Of a stretch of 64,000 nt of DNA, positions 51,956-61,290 are shown in pieces. Both the position numbers and the translations under genes were made by a program. The notes below the pieces were generated by a model, which saw only the letters and a program-made list of their open reading frames with translations, did no database searches and was not told where the DNA came from. Source of the DNA: Pontibacter beigongshangensis (lineage in GTDB: Bacteria > Bacteroidota > Bacteroidia > Cytophagales > Hymenobacteraceae). Positions within the stretch are counted from its first letter, which is position 1, and each line of letters starts with the position of its first letter. The stretch is taken from the NCBI RefSeq assembly GCF_014332515.1, contig NZ_VFSD01000014.1:1-64000 (forward strand). The letters are read 5' to 3'.

Positions 51956-53014
51956 TTATGAATCTGTTTTATACAAATAGTTCTCTAATATAACTCCTTT
52001 AGTCTCCTCCCACATCTTAAACCTTAAGAGCAGGCTTGTATTTTCTGTCTTGTAGGTCCAGTCTTCACCGGTAGCGGAAACTATTTTTAAGTTAGGCTCA
52101 CCAAAGCTTTGTACTATATCCGCTGCCGTGCTTTTATTTTTTTCGAGGCCTCTGACCTGATTTTCATCAATACGAACGGGGTTGTGATGCTGGGTTGAGT
52201 AGTTATAAGAGCTCACCAAAGTTTTTTCAAGCCTGCGCAACTGCACAGAAAGCGAAGTGTTAGTTTCAGGAACCTGATAGAAGAAGCGAATTGTAGTAGG
52301 TGATATTTCCACACTAGTTGGTTTCCCAAAGGTGCTTAATATAGCCGCCTCATCCGACGTGTTAACCTGTATTCTTCTCACATCATTAACATCCAGAACA
52401 GGCACGGTTTCCTGGTCGTCTAATCTGTATGCATAACTGGTAACTTTTCCAGCCTTGTCAAACTGAATTCGCAGCCAGCCATTGATTTTGTAGTGCCAAT
52501 TCTCGTGCTTGTCCGTTAGCTCTTTTTCTGAGGGTTTCCCAAACAATTTCTCCACTTCTGCCAGGGTTGTCTCACCCTCACGAATCTTCTTCACGTTGTT
52601 ATAGTCGAGCAGGGAACCTTGGGCCTGCGCTGAGACATATTCTCGTTTGGGCGAAGCCTGTGTCGCATCAGTTGCCGCCACAGGCCTAATAAGTTGTGCT
52701 TTGCTTCTTTCCGATGCTTCTGGCATATTTTCAGGATTGGAAACGGGAGAGCTTTCCGTTAGGAGAGTATCGCTACTACCCAGGGAGCCCTGAGGATTGG
52801 TAAAAGCCAGGACAGAGACAGCCACAAGAGGCAAGGAAAGGAGGTAAATTGACTTTTTCATGCTTTGGGAGGGTTTGTTGAACAACATGGATATTCTTCC
52901 AGGCAAGGGAAGCCTGCTAAAATGATGATACAAGGCAGGTTCAGTGGTAGCCAGGCGCACCAACAGTTGAGCAGAGTCTTTTTTGTAGGATAGTCTGCAC
53001 ATTTCACGGTCCAC
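51956..53014 (-). CDS. 5'-truncated BlaR1/M56-type protein with three BamE-like repeats
   Basis: 352 residues from GTG 53014. The first ~75 residues (EVDREMCRLSYKKDSAQLLVRLA, HHFSRLPLPGRISMLF, then the helix SIYLLSLPLVAVSVLAF) are exactly the tail of an M56/BlaR1 metalloprotease domain: the E-x-x-D after the zinc site and the last transmembrane helix. The HExxH part and earlier helices are missing, and an in-frame stop lies just upstream, so the gene is an N-terminal deletion. The rest holds three repeats built on a G-x-[TS]-x-x-[ED]-[VI]-x-x-x-FGxP pattern (near residues 150, 220, 290), like BamE/SmpA modules. No blaI partner is adjacent. Possibly a decaying gene, or an anchored periplasmic protein still in use. 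Confidence 0.65.
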   Translation of the reverse strand: MDREMCRLSYKKDSAQLLVRLATTEPALYHHFSRLPLPGRISMLFNKPSQSMKKSIYLLSLPLVAVSVLAFTNPQGSLGSSDTLLTESSPVSNPENMPEASERSKAQLIRPVAATDATQASPKREYVSAQAQGSLLDYNNVKKIREGETTLAEVEKLFGKPSEKELTDKHENWHYKINGWLRIQFDKAGKVTSYAYRLDDQETVPVLDVNDVRRIQVNTSDEAAILSTFGKPTSVEISPTTIRFFYQVPETNTSLSVQLRRLEKTLVSSYNYSTQHHNPVRIDENQVRGLEKNKSTAADIVQSFGEPNLKIVSATGEDWTYKTENTSLLLRFKMWEETKGVILENYLYKTDS

Positions 53015-53117
53015 CTCGCCAGTGCTTCTCCAATTTGATTTTTAGAAAGGTTTGATGCTTGATAAGCTATTCAAACGTATAGCTGCCATAATTTCTAATT
53101 TTTAATTTGGCGCAGCC

Positions 53118-54050
53118 TTAAGGCATATTCTTCTTTTCGAAGCGCCAGTTCGGGTTTTTCGAAAGGCCTGCAGGCTCTCCCGTAAACAGCTTTCCCGCCG
53201 CATGGTCGCCCTTCAGCTGCCATTTATACCAGGCAGTGGCAACTTTAGCAAATTCACCACCATGCGGCTGGCTGTATGTGCCACCATGCCCAACATCCAT
53301 ATTGGCCACAAAAACCGGCACATGTTGTATTTGCTCGTAATCGTTCATGCCGTTGGCATAGGCAATGTCCTTCTCTCCCCCCAGCATATACAGCGTAGGC
53401 GAATGAATTTTCTGGAGGTTGGCTTTCGTCAGGTTTGGCATGGCACTCCTGCCGTTGCCGGGGGTACTAAAAATACCACTGTTACACACCACTACAGTGC
53501 TTACACGAGGGTCGGAGGCCACTTCAAGCGTTTGCAAACCACCACAGGACATGCCGCTTACGGCTACTTTGGATACATCTATCTTATTGTAATAAGGGCT
53601 TTTCCTGTCATTGTTCTGAGCAACCGCCCAGTCGATGGCATCAAGAAGCTGAGAAGAAGTTGATTTCCCGCTTCCTTTTTCTCCTTCCTGTGGCATCGGT
53701 CCGATAGCCACCACTAAGAACCCGTAAGAAGAAACCTCTGACAGAAAGTTTACATGTTCCCAGGGAGAATTGGCACAAGCTCCGTTGCCCCAGGCAATAA
53801 TGGGCAGTTTATGCTTTTTACCAAAAGCGCTCAGGTCATTCGGGCGGAAGACGGTATGCGTGGGCAATGTGCTTTCGGTGAGCATAATCGCGCTATAAGG
53901 ACCGGTTCCGCCATCTTCCACTACTCTTGACGCAGGTTGGGCGGAGACAGGCTGCTGCTGCTGCTGCTGCTGCTGCTGTGCATAGCCAGGAGTAAACGCA
54001 CTTAGCAAAGTAAGGGACAGGAAAGTAAAGAATACATTTTTTGCTTTCAT
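53118..54050 (-). CDS. Secreted alpha/beta hydrolase with N-terminal polyglutamine tract
   Basis: 310 residues from ATG 54050 (frame open to 54095). Signal peptide ends at GYA, immediately followed by nine Gln from a pure CTG/CAG run (53952-53978). The hydrolase core shows PIIAWGNGACANSP (oxyanion region), VAVSGMSCGGLQT with nucleophile Ser in GMSCG (about residue 168), MLGGEKDIAY, and a late His in DVGHGGTYSQPHGG. Closest in feel to chlorophyllase/cutinase/PHB-depolymerase-like hydrolases, substrate unknown. The glutamine run would be the N-terminus of the mature protein. Confidence 0.8.
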   Translation of the reverse strand: MKAKNVFFTFLSLTLLSAFTPGYAQQQQQQQQQPVSAQPASRVVEDGGTGPYSAIMLTESTLPTHTVFRPNDLSAFGKKHKLPIIAWGNGACANSPWEHVNFLSEVSSYGFLVVAIGPMPQEGEKGSGKSTSSQLLDAIDWAVAQNNDRKSPYYNKIDVSKVAVSGMSCGGLQTLEVASDPRVSTVVVCNSGIFSTPGNGRSAMPNLTKANLQKIHSPTLYMLGGEKDIAYANGMNDYEQIQHVPVFVANMDVGHGGTYSQPHGGEFAKVATAWYKWQLKGDHAAGKLFTGEPAGLSKNPNWRFEKKNMP

Positions 54051-54613
54051 ATAGATTATAAGGTTGTGTTTCCTTTTTAATTTACACCACTTCATCTTCT
54101 ACCTAAACCCCGGTTGCCTGAACAAGTGCCCCAGCAGCCGGATGTTAGGGCTGACTGCAGGAATGTTTTGCCAGGCCAGTGAGCGTTTATCTCTGAAATC
54201 GCAGAAGGATGATTAACCTGGACTGGTAAAAGAATACTACTAAACGGATGTTGCGCAGCAGCTATCAGCAGGAGGAGTTTCGTGTGCTCAACTTTGGTAA
54301 CAGGAACTGCCTTAACGAATATACTATATTTGAACAACAATATGTAACATAAAATTTATTTATCAGCACTATAGCTAACCCTCCAACTAAATTCCTTTGT
54401 TTAACCCCAATAATTGAAATGACCTGTTAGTTTCCGAAGCCGCCAAGGCACTATCAAAGTTCCTGGTATATAGAAGCGGCCTTGCTATTGGTATAGTGCC
54501 CACTCTTAACAAGTTATTGTCCTGTTTTAGGCAGGCTTTTATTATATTTGTTAATTGGCAATAGGTAACCTGACTTTATCGTTACTCAGTATCGGCAGCA
54601 AACCTCCTTTTTT
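54051..54613. other. Intergenic region before the histidine kinase gene
   Basis: About 560 bases between divergent genes. I see no repeat family member, no credible small gene and no clear promoter match. Confidence 0.35.
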
Positions 54614-55828
54614 ATGATAGATACGCAAGACGAATTATACAAAGACTTTGAAGCAGTAAGGCAAATTCCGATTGTTTCGACCATGCTCGAGGTGATTTGC
54701 CAGACTACCGGCATGGGCTTTGCCGCCATCGCAAGGGTGACGCAGGACAGGTGGCTGGCCTGCAGCGTTCGCGACGAAGTGCAGTTCGGTTTAGAAGAAG
54801 GCGGAGAGCTTAAGATTGGGACTACGCTCTGCAACGAAATCAGAGATCATCATCAACCGGTTGTCATTGATAACGTGGATGACGACCTCGTTTACAAAAA
54901 CCATCATACGCCAAAGTTATACGGGCTCCAAAGCTATATTTCTATCCCCATCATACTTAAGGACGGCACATTTTTCGGGACGCTCTGCGCCATTGATTCC
55001 AAACCTGCGCAAGTGAACAATCCGAAAGTGATCGGTACCTTTAAGATGTTTGCGGAACTACTTTCCTTTCATTTGCAAAGCTTGGACTTACTGGAGCGAA
55101 GCCATCTTGCCAATGTGGAGTTACAATCTAAAAACAGGAGCCTGGTCAATGCCAATTTCGATCTCGACAATTTTGTTTACACGGCCTCGCACGATCTGAA
55201 GCTGCCTATAACTAACATTCAGGCTTTGATTGATATTCTGTCTGAGTTGGTAACCAAAGACCCCTTAGACAAAGAGGAAATCAAATCAATAGCCGGCCTG
55301 TTGAAGTCTTCGCTCCTGCGTTTTAAAACAACAGTGAACGACCTCACCACCATTGTAGAGTTAGAGAAATCGCATGTTAATGAAAAGCCCGAAACAGTCG
55401 ACATTTTTGAGATTGTAGAAAGCGCAAAACAGGATTTAGTTAACCTGATTGAAGAGACCGATGCCGGCATAAAGGTAGTATCTGATGTTAAACTGCTGAC
55501 AGGCTTCTCGAAAAAAAATTTCAAAAGCATTATTTATAACCTTCTGAGCAATGCCTTAAAATACCGTTCTCCGGACAGGTCGCCGGAGGTAATTGTGAAA
55601 GTGGAGAGGATTTATGAGAAAACGCACCTCTCCATAAAAGACAACGGGTTAGGAATTCCAGCTGGCAAACAGGGTAGCTTGTTCACCATGTTTCAGCGCT
55701 TTCACGACCATGTAGATGGGAGCGGCATCGGGTTGTATATCGTTAAAAGAATGGTGGACAATATGAAAGGTCAGATTCAGGTGAGCAGCACTTTAAACCA
55801 GGGAACCACCTTCACCATCATTTTTTAA
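54614..55828 (+). CDS. GAF domain sensor histidine kinase
   Basis: 404-residue cytoplasmic kinase. The N-terminal ~160 residues form a GAF domain (MIDTQDELYKDFEAVRQIPI, VICQTTGMGFAAIARV, LCNEIRDHHQPVVIDNV, YISIPIILKDGTFFGTLCAID). The dimerisation helix has the phospho-accepting His193 in YTASHDLKLPITN. The ATPase domain shows N-box NLLSNALKYRS, G1 IKDNGLGIP, and G2 GSGIGLYIVKRMV. No response regulator or membrane segment is present; a soluble light, redox or small-molecule sensing role is possible but untested. Monocistronic. Confidence 0.9.
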   Translation: MIDTQDELYKDFEAVRQIPIVSTMLEVICQTTGMGFAAIARVTQDRWLACSVRDEVQFGLEEGGELKIGTTLCNEIRDHHQPVVIDNVDDDLVYKNHHTPKLYGLQSYISIPIILKDGTFFGTLCAIDSKPAQVNNPKVIGTFKMFAELLSFHLQSLDLLERSHLANVELQSKNRSLVNANFDLDNFVYTASHDLKLPITNIQALIDILSELVTKDPLDKEEIKSIAGLLKSSLLRFKTTVNDLTTIVELEKSHVNEKPETVDIFEIVESAKQDLVNLIEETDAGIKVVSDVKLLTGFSKKNFKSIIYNLLSNALKYRSPDRSPEVIVKVERIYEKTHLSIKDNGLGIPAGKQGSLFTMFQRFHDHVDGSGIGLYIVKRMVDNMKGQIQVSSTLNQGTTFTIIF

Positions 55829-55866
55829 CCTCTGTAATACAAATACTCATACGGTCTACTTCTGAT

Positions 55867-56529
55867 CTAGGCCCTGCTCCAGGGGTTTAGGCCGGCAGCT
55901 TTTGTTTTGGCGTGTAGCAGCACCAGGTACATAAGATCAAACACGAAGATGCTTATGTAGAGCAGTACCAGCAGGTAAGAATCCGGGAAATACAGGTAAA
56001 GCAACATGGATGGGAAGATAGTGCCCACCATCTTGTTCAGGGCAATGTACACCGACTGCCCGGCCGGGCCGTTCCGCTTCAGCAGCAGATGAATGAACAG
56101 CACCGACATCAGCAGGTTTTGGCTGAAGGCCGCATATACCCCATTATAATCCTCAAACTCCCGCGACAGCAGCAGTATAAAAAGAGCCGACAAAACCAGC
56201 GTAATTAGAAAGGTAGGGTAAAAGAGACTTCGGGGCAATTGCTCCGTAAAATCTTTTCTGCCATACACAAAGAACTGCGCCAGAATTCCTACATCGAAGG
56301 CGAGCCATACATAATCCACGTAAAGCTGCGGTTTGCTGTGCGGGTAAACAAACGAGAAAATAAATTCCCACGAAATATTGGCACACAGCGCCACCATGGG
56401 CATGCCATAGCTTTTGTCGAGGTAGCCCCGCCGGAGAATGAGCAGGTAGGTGATGGTCCAGAAAACACCGCTGCCAATTTTAAAGAAAACATCCAGCGTT
56501 GGGTCTACTTCTGAGGGGTTTTGCAGCAT
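55867..56529 (-). CDS. PaxB-like integral membrane protein (putative transmembrane terpene cyclase)
   Basis: 220 residues with seven predicted helices and no signal peptide. It shows the hallmarks of the fungal PaxB/bacterial transmembrane-type terpene cyclase group: ALCANISWEFIFSFVYP with an invariant W54-E55, and VWLAFDVGILAQFFVYGR with D79, the acid residues thought to protonate the epoxide or olefin. That assignment rests on remembered motif spacing and would imply cyclisation of a polyprenyl substrate. No prenyltransferase or epoxidase gene is nearby, so the function could differ. Followed at 56584 by the next gene's terminator. Confidence 0.6.
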   Translation of the reverse strand: MLQNPSEVDPTLDVFFKIGSGVFWTITYLLILRRGYLDKSYGMPMVALCANISWEFIFSFVYPHSKPQLYVDYVWLAFDVGILAQFFVYGRKDFTEQLPRSLFYPTFLITLVLSALFILLLSREFEDYNGVYAAFSQNLLMSVLFIHLLLKRNGPAGQSVYIALNKMVGTIFPSMLLYLYFPDSYLLVLLYISIFVFDLMYLVLLHAKTKAAGLNPWSRA

Positions 56530-56583
56530 GCCTGAAACTGGTTAAAAAACTTGTGATGCCCGCTTTTTAACGCATTTAAAATT

Positions 56584-56614
56584 AAAAAGGCTGACCATTA
56601 CAGCCAGCCTTTTT
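56584..56614 (-). terminator. Terminator after the metalloprotease lipoprotein gene
   Basis: AAAAAGGCTG (56584-56593) and CAGCCTTTTT (56605-56614) form a perfect 10-bp stem with A/T runs on both sides. Confidence 0.85.
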
Positions 56615-56633
56615 AAGTGAGCTTATCTGCTGG

Positions 56634-57767
56634 TTACAATACCGTATGGATGCGGGCTACAAATATTTGGTGCGCTTGCTGGGGAGTCAGTATGTGGCCC
56701 TGCTTCTGAGCCTGGTCCGCCAGTTCGAAACCTAATCGGGCGGCAGCCATACGCTGCAACGGGGTGCCATGGTGGCTGTCACTATCGAACCCACAATCTC
56801 CTATCTGGAAGAACAAAGTTAAGAACTCCTCTACACGCTTTTTGTTAAAGGTAGCCCCTCTTTTATGTGTCATATAATAGGCAGCCAGAAAGTCGGCTTC
56901 CAACTCCATGTACCGGGTAGCCTCTGCGGGGTCTGCTGCAATTCCATCAGGATACCAGGCACCCATATTTTTAAACTGAATCTGGTGCGCCCACTCATGC
57001 GCCAGAATTCCGGTCCAGACAATGTCTTCTTCCACACCAGTTTCCGAAAGCATTTCCACAATTCCGTCACCGATCACAATCAGGTTTCTGTATGTTGTGG
57101 CAAAACCATCTATGGCGAAAAAAGGAGACTCCGGCAGGTAGGGCGACAGGGTATTTAAATATAAAATCTGGTCGGCAGCTGCCAGTGCCTGTTCCCGGGT
57201 CGTGATATCAACACCGGCAATTTCAAACACATCCGCCAGTTTTTCCCTGTCATTCAGCGTAGCCGTGTGCTGTCCGTTAATCTGGATCTGGTTAGGCATA
57301 TCCCAGAATTTCTCCAGGTCTCTTTTTCTTTTCTTGATCAGGTTGGTGTACTCCCCATTCTCACCGAAGTATTGTTCCGATGTATCGAAATAGGCAGCAT
57401 ACAGGTTCAGGTCCATGTACAGGTAAAACATATCGGCATACACCGCTGGTCCAAAAACAGCATATAAGTCGTTTATCAGTGGCATCAGGTATTTATTCTG
57501 TACAGAGACAAATTCTGTTGGCCCACACTCACTGGTCTCAACAGCCTTATTTATAAATAATTCTCTAAGATTCTCATTAAAAGGCACCAGGGCAGACGGT
57601 GCCTTAATAGCTAATCCGGCAGGCACTCCCTGATCTATAGCAGTTGCTTTGGCCACATGCTGGGTCTTCGAGAGCGTCTCTGTTTTCATTTCTTCTAATT
57701 CGTTCTCACAAGAAACAGTGATAAAACCCATGGAAAGGCATAATAAAGCAGTTTTTAATTTTTTCAT
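56634..57767 (-). CDS. Zinc metalloprotease lipoprotein, HExxH type
   Basis: 377 residues. Signal peptide with lipobox ITVSC (Cys20), acidic lysine-poor linker, then a metallopeptidase domain with H257-E-W-A-H261 in GILAHEWAHQIQF and the downstream MELEADFLAAYYM (E288..D292) that could supply the third zinc ligand, as in gluzincin-like enzymes. A single Cys pair and HHGTPLQRM lie near the C-terminus. Similar proteins occur in Bacteroidota as secreted neutral zinc metallopeptidases. Terminator at 56584. Natural substrate unknown. Confidence 0.78.
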   Translation of the reverse strand: MKKLKTALLCLSMGFITVSCENELEEMKTETLSKTQHVAKATAIDQGVPAGLAIKAPSALVPFNENLRELFINKAVETSECGPTEFVSVQNKYLMPLINDLYAVFGPAVYADMFYLYMDLNLYAAYFDTSEQYFGENGEYTNLIKKRKRDLEKFWDMPNQIQINGQHTATLNDREKLADVFEIAGVDITTREQALAAADQILYLNTLSPYLPESPFFAIDGFATTYRNLIVIGDGIVEMLSETGVEEDIVWTGILAHEWAHQIQFKNMGAWYPDGIAADPAEATRYMELEADFLAAYYMTHKRGATFNKKRVEEFLTLFFQIGDCGFDSDSHHGTPLQRMAAARLGFELADQAQKQGHILTPQQAHQIFVARIHTVL

Positions 57768-58664
57768 AAATAAGTTTGTTTTGGGGTTTATAAAAATTAA
57801 CAGAATAAGTATGATGTATTAAAATATTTCACCTACTACAAAATAAGGCTCGTTCCTGAAATATTATCAATATCGCAAAATAAAATAAATAAATTCCTAT
57901 TATCACTACCATCTAAAGAAAAAAAAACCTTGCTCATTTATATATTCTCAGAGTACAGTTGCGTGAATGAACCTAACATTGATTTATACTATATTGATTT
58001 ATACCAGCTAAGTTTAAGTTTTCAATCCAGCCCAGGTTAGTATTATTTCTACCAAACCCTGTAGAAAGCATTAGCCCGTCAAGCTTTATACCTCTGTGAA
58101 TCAGCGTATTATAGTGATACTTTACATAGCCAGTACCGGGCAGCAGCAGCATGCTCCGGAGGGCCATTTTGATTGGAATAATCGGGGCCTTAAAACTACT
58201 TCCTTTGCCCAAACTAACTTGGTGGTAAAGAGTTTTACTTATGGAACCGATAACTCTGTACTTAATTCCAAGTTTAACGTATAGCAAAAATAAAATATCG
58301 GCAATATAGTATATAAGGCAGGGAAAAATAGCTTAACCAAACCGTGCCTGCAAATTGTTTTCTGTCACCTCCGGAATTTCAAATAGGGCTTCGTCAGATT
58401 TGAAATCAGTGTTTTTTTCAGATGTGCTTTCTGGTCGCGCTGCAGGCATTAAAGCTTTCTAAAAATCAAATTGAAGTAGCGCTTAGTACCTGCTCAGATT
58501 ATTGGTTGGCTCACCTGAGGTCGGTCTGTAGCAGGTTCTGGAACAGAGTATTCTTTAGCAGGAAACCGGACTAAGCATGAGCAGGCTGCCTTTACCAAGG
58601 CTACCACATTTAATCAGGCATCCTCAAATAAAAAAACAAACCACCAACTTAACACCTACTTATC
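57768..58664. other. Intergenic region, ~900 bases, AT-rich
   Basis: Between divergent genes. Contains a direct repeat ATTGATTTATAC (about 57979 and 57993), an interspersed element (58153-58182) and otherwise AT-rich spacer. Frames of 60-104 residues are unconvincing. Confidence 0.4.
58153..58182 (+). repeat. Interspersed CCTCCGGAGG/AATTATT element
   Basis: Preceded by CAGCAGCAGCAT; GCTCCGGAGGGCC, spacer, GATTGGAATAAT. Confidence 0.75.
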
Positions 58665-59570
58665 ATGAACAAAAATTTACAGTTGCTACTTTTACTGTTG
58701 TTCGTTTCGCCTATGTTACGAGCTCAGATTATTCCCGATACGCTACTGGTGCAGACTGCGGCAGACACGACCTGGAGACGCACGTTTTCGGCAGGCATAA
58801 ACTTGAACCAGGCGGCCTTCAGCGATAACTGGAAAGCAGGCGGCATTAGTTCCGTGGCATTTAACGCGCACCTCGATGCCCGTGCCGACTACGCCAGCGG
58901 CAATGTTTCCTGGGACAACGAGGTTCAGCTGCAATACGGCCTTATTAAGAACAAAGGAACGGAGCAGCGCAAAAGCATAGATCGTATTTACCTCGACTCA
59001 AAGTACGGGCATAAGATTTCATCCGACTGGAATGCCTTTGTCTCCGCCAACTTTCTGTCGCAGTTCGCTCCAGGCTACGACTACGATATAGACGCAGACG
59101 GCAACGACCGGCTGATATCTAATTTCCTCTCGCCTGGCTTCCTCACCTTTGCCCTGGGCGCCGAGTACAAGCCGAACCCATATTTCTTCTTACGGTTAAG
59201 CCCTTTTGCCCCCCGCTTTACTTTTTTAGCAGACCAAAATATAACAGAGCGGTATGGGGTACCCATCGGGAAAAAAGTACGCACAGAATGGCTCGCAGCC
59301 ATGGTGCAGGCTGGCTACGAGCGGGACATAGCTCCGAACCTGAACCTGAAACTAAACTATATGGCCTACATTAATTACCAGGAACTGGCATTCAAGCAAG
59401 TAGACCATCGCCTCAATACGGTGCTTACAGCCAAAATAAACCGCTACATCAACGTAAACCTGATGGGAAACCTGATCTACGACTTCGACCAGGATTCAGA
59501 AATACAATATAGCCAGTCGCTGGGCCTGGGAATACTGTATACCATGCAGGGCTTTTCGGTGATGCGGTAA
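58665..59570 (+). CDS. DUF3078 domain protein
   Basis: 301 residues; signal peptide (NLQLLLLLLFVSPMLRAQ). Family landmarks: FSAGINLNQAAFSDNWKAGG near residue 50, DNEVQLQYGLIKNKG, then about eight aromatic beta strands ending in GLGILYTMQG. DUF3078 proteins are secreted or outer-membrane, Bacteroidota-restricted and of unknown role. Monocistronic. Confidence 0.82.
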   Translation: MNKNLQLLLLLLFVSPMLRAQIIPDTLLVQTAADTTWRRTFSAGINLNQAAFSDNWKAGGISSVAFNAHLDARADYASGNVSWDNEVQLQYGLIKNKGTEQRKSIDRIYLDSKYGHKISSDWNAFVSANFLSQFAPGYDYDIDADGNDRLISNFLSPGFLTFALGAEYKPNPYFFLRLSPFAPRFTFLADQNITERYGVPIGKKVRTEWLAAMVQAGYERDIAPNLNLKLNYMAYINYQELAFKQVDHRLNTVLTAKINRYINVNLMGNLIYDFDQDSEIQYSQSLGLGILYTMQGFSVMR

Positions 59571-59696
59571 ATTACCGGCCGCCACCTGCCAGCTCCGAAA
59601 TTGTGAACGGGTGAATAAGTGAGTGATATGATTGTGGTATACAGTGTTTTGTAAACCCGATTGCTGTAAAGGAATCTTGTCCGCTTACTTCCTACA

Positions 59697-59726
59697 AATT
59701 ATTCCAATGAAAAACACCCTCGGGAG
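59697..59726 (-). repeat. Interspersed CCTCCGGAGG/AATTATT element, eroded
   Basis: AATTATTCCAATGAAAAAC, then CCTCGGGAG and a CTGCTGCTG tract; lies between convergent DUF3078 and ctaA genes. Confidence 0.6.
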
Positions 59727-59742
59727 TAACCTGCTGCTGTTC

Positions 59743-60777
59743 CTAAACACTCACGCTGCTGCCTGCCGACAAGCGGTGCACCGCCATTACTGCCAGCGAA
59801 AACAGCACCACCGCCACTACCTGGTGCAGCACACCCAGGCTAACCGGCACAGCAAACAACAAGGTCACGATGCCCAGGCCAAACTGCACAAGAGCCGTGA
59901 TCAGGATCAGCAGCAGTATTAGCTGGGTGGCGTACACAAGATGCTGCCCTCTGCTACTGTGCCAGAAGAAGAAAATAAGCAGCAGCAGCAGTACTCCCAG
60001 CCAACGGTGTATAAACTGAACGGCAGCACCATTATTCAGCACCTCCGACCAGGCAAGGTAGCCCTTCAGGTGCGATGGGAAAAATTCGCCGTTCATAAGC
60101 GGATAGGTGTTGTAAGAGAAGCCTGCCTTGAGGCCGGCCACAAACGCGCCGAAAATAACTTGCAGCAGAATGGCCGCCAACACAATTTTTGAAAGCCGCC
60201 TTAGCCGCACCGGCGTATGCCTGGGTTGCCCTGAAGAAGTAAGGTCATCAATTGTCCAGAGAATAACCCCGATAAGCGCCAGGGCCAGGCAAAAGTGCGC
60301 TGCCAACCGGTAGTGGCTCACGTGCGGGTTCTCGCTGAGGCCGCTTTTTACCATCACCCAACCCATAATGCCCTGGGCAGCCCCAAGCAGCAGGATAAAC
60401 AACAGCCGTTTGAACAGCCAGCCCGTAAGCTGTTTTTTTAGCAGGAAATAAAGGAAAGGCACTATAAACACGATGCCGATCATGCGGCCCAGCAGCCGGT
60501 GCAGGTACTCCCACCAGAAAATCTGCTTAAACCCTTCGAGGTTCATGCCAAAGTTAAGCTTCTGGTACTCCGGAAACTGCTTATATTGCTCAAATGCCCT
60601 AACCCAGGCTGCCTCGCTGAGTGGCGGCAGCGTTCCGGAAATCACGTTCCACTCCACAATGGAGAGCCCCGAGCCGGTTAACCTGGTTATTCCTCCGATA
60701 ATGACCATGGCCAGAATCAGGAACACCCCGCTCAGGAGCCAGTAAATAATTGCCCTATTGTACTTTACCTTTTGCAT
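59743..60777 (-). CDS. ctaA: Heme A synthase (Cox15/CtaA)
   Basis: 344-residue inner-membrane protein with about eight helices that oxidises the C8 methyl of heme O to give heme A for aa3-type oxidases. Typical: IIGGITRLTGSGLSIVEWNVISG at the first periplasmic loop, FKQIFWWEYLHRLLGR with a heme-ligand His, HVSHYRLAAHFCLA, AVQFIHRWLG and LGVLHQVVAV. The pairs of His on helices fit the two heme sites. Monocistronic; ctaB is not in the window. Confidence 0.92.
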   Translation of the reverse strand: MQKVKYNRAIIYWLLSGVFLILAMVIIGGITRLTGSGLSIVEWNVISGTLPPLSEAAWVRAFEQYKQFPEYQKLNFGMNLEGFKQIFWWEYLHRLLGRMIGIVFIVPFLYFLLKKQLTGWLFKRLLFILLLGAAQGIMGWVMVKSGLSENPHVSHYRLAAHFCLALALIGVILWTIDDLTSSGQPRHTPVRLRRLSKIVLAAILLQVIFGAFVAGLKAGFSYNTYPLMNGEFFPSHLKGYLAWSEVLNNGAAVQFIHRWLGVLLLLLIFFFWHSSRGQHLVYATQLILLLILITALVQFGLGIVTLLFAVPVSLGVLHQVVAVVLFSLAVMAVHRLSAGSSVSV

Positions 60778-60923
60778 AGCTTTAAAAAACAGGTAAAGCT
60801 CCTAAAACCTGATTTTTGCATGGATGATAATTATCCTTCTGAAAACTAACTTTCGTCATTGCAGCTTATCAAACAAATCGCTGGCCCGCTTGTTTCAGGG
60901 CACTGGCGGGTTTTTACCAGAGC

Positions 60924-60954
60924 AATTATTTGAATGAAAAAGGCCCTCAAGAGG
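60924..60954 (-). repeat. Interspersed element, TTGAAT subtype
   Basis: AATTATTTGAATGAAAAAGG then CCCTCAAGAGG; same subtype as the two MITE-like pairs, but no matching right end is seen. Confidence 0.65.
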
Positions 60955-60978
60955 CTAAACTTATAGGGAAAAGCAGGT

Positions 60979-61113
60979 CGCTGGTGCGGGCTTGCCGCTC
61001 GTACCAAATGTTCCTTACGGCTACAGCTTAAAAGAATGGATCTATCACAAGCTGCTTTGGCCCCTTCTGGAAAGGCTTGATAGGAAAGTACCAGCGGCAA
61101 GCCCGTACCAGCG
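60979..61113. repeat. Inverted repeat with GCGGGCTTGCCGC-type arms
   Basis: Arms 60979-61004 and 61088-61113 agree at 24 of 26 positions after reverse complement. Each arm itself contains a small hairpin GCGG-CTTG-CCGC, the shape of REP units moved by tyrosine transposases. Confidence 0.6.
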
Positions 61114-61290
61114 CAACATTCAGGAAATAAAAGCCTTATTTTTCCATATTAGATTGGCTCCAGAGGCGCTGCTGCTCCTGGTGCTGCCCCAACCGGATCT
61201 GCTTGACAAAACCGAGAGCAATAATGGCAAATATTTTATTCCAATTTTAACATAAAGTCGCCATATATTACAAATGGCATATTTATTGAG

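Larger units (their letters stand above)
60778..61290. other. Intergenic region with a solo element and a hairpin
   Basis: About 510 bases: a single left-type interspersed element (60924-60954) and a 26-bp near-perfect inverted repeat (60979-61004 and 61088-61113) built on CGGGCTTGCCGC, then the promoter of the next lipoprotein gene. Confidence 0.45.

Noticed and set aside
57973-58287. 104-residue minus-strand frame in an intergenic gap
   Set aside because: Runs through an interspersed repeat element and has no plausible start context.
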